DNA of 6,101 bases, taken from positions 1 to 6,101 of the forward strand of contig JAJFMO010000241.1 in the NCBI GenBank assembly GCA_020697475.1. Reading direction: 5' to 3'. Both the position numbers and the translations under genes were made by a program. Shown piece after piece: positions 5,921 to 6,101 of this stretch (within the stretch, counting starts at the first letter, position 1; every line of letters starts with the position of its first letter). The notes under the pieces are model-generated. The model saw only the letters and a program-made list of their open reading frames with translations, was not told where the DNA came from and ran no database searches. The DNA is from Paenibacillaceae bacterium. Its GTDB lineage: Bacteria > Bacillota > Bacilli > Paenibacillales > NBRC-103111.

Positions 5921-6101
5921 ATGGCGTTTCACATTGTGCTGGTGGAGCCGGAAATTCCCGGCAACACCGGCAATATCGCCAGGACGTGCGCCGCCACGGG
6001 CACATGGCTGCATCTCGTGCGCCCATTCGGCTTCGAGATCAGCGTTCGCACGCTCAAGCGCGCCGGGCTCGATTATTGGCACGCCGTCGAAGTGCGATAT
6101 T
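5921..6101 (+). CDS. trmL: tRNA (cytidine/uridine-34)-2'-O-methyltransferase, N-terminal part (runs off the window)
   Basis: The first 60 codons encode a SPOUT-class (SpoU/TrmH superfamily) methyltransferase that uses S-adenosylmethionine to 2'-O-methylate the wobble base of certain leucine tRNAs; the Bacillus name is cspR. The protein begins MAFHIVLVEPEIPGNTGNIA and continues RTCAATGTWLHLVRPFGF. This carries the family's motif 1 (N-T-G-N-I-A-R-T-C), with the catalytic-type arginine, and the LHLVRPFGF strand. The residues LKRAGLDYW also match the family. ATG 5921 has AAAGGAGA at 5903-5910, ten bases upstream. The SAM-binding C-terminal knot lies beyond the window. The 65-base gap to serC shows no promoter or hairpin that I can support. 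Confidence 0.93.
   Translation, partial: MAFHIVLVEPEIPGNTGNIARTCAATGTWLHLVRPFGFEISVRTLKRAGLDYWHAVEVRY

Overview
The window looks like chromosomal DNA from a Gram-positive, low-GC-lineage spore-former of the Paenibacillus type. This is inferred from strong AAAGGAG-like ribosome binding sites, roughly balanced base composition, tightly packed genes all on the + strand, and the kinds of protein encoded. No species can be named from the sequence alone.

The left two thirds (1-4417) reads as one co-directional operon. It opens with the tail of an unrecognised protein (ends at 308). An ABC-2 type exporter follows: an ATPase (329-1066) and a six-helix permease (1059-1802) whose genes overlap by 8 bases. 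Next is a two-component system: a membrane sensor histidine kinase (1821-3287) and an OmpR/PhoB-type response regulator (3287-3979), sharing one base at a TGATG junction. A four-helix membrane protein resembling the DUF6220 family (4004-4417) closes the set. All gaps are 24 bases or less, so co-transcription is likely. The simplest reading is a signal-responsive export module: the kinase senses something outside the membrane, the regulator controls the operon or other targets, and the transporter moves an unknown substrate or supports sensing. The substrate and the stimulus cannot be read from the sequence.

A 343-base non-coding gap (4418-4760) separates this operon from serC. It contains a possible structured segment, a candidate extended -10 promoter, and two tandem copies of a 51-base unit. 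Each copy carries a TAAGGCC/GGCCTTA hairpin, and the second is followed by six T residues, which makes it a good intrinsic terminator. It may end the operon, attenuate serC, or do both.

The right third is housekeeping: complete serC (4761-5855, phosphoserine aminotransferase of serine biosynthesis), then the start of trmL/cspR (5921 to the window edge, a SPOUT tRNA wobble-base 2'-O-methyltransferase). No rRNA, tRNA, CRISPR array, insertion sequence or phage gene was seen. The most unusual part is the repeat-bearing leader of serC. Nothing in the window clearly amounts to a wholly new system.
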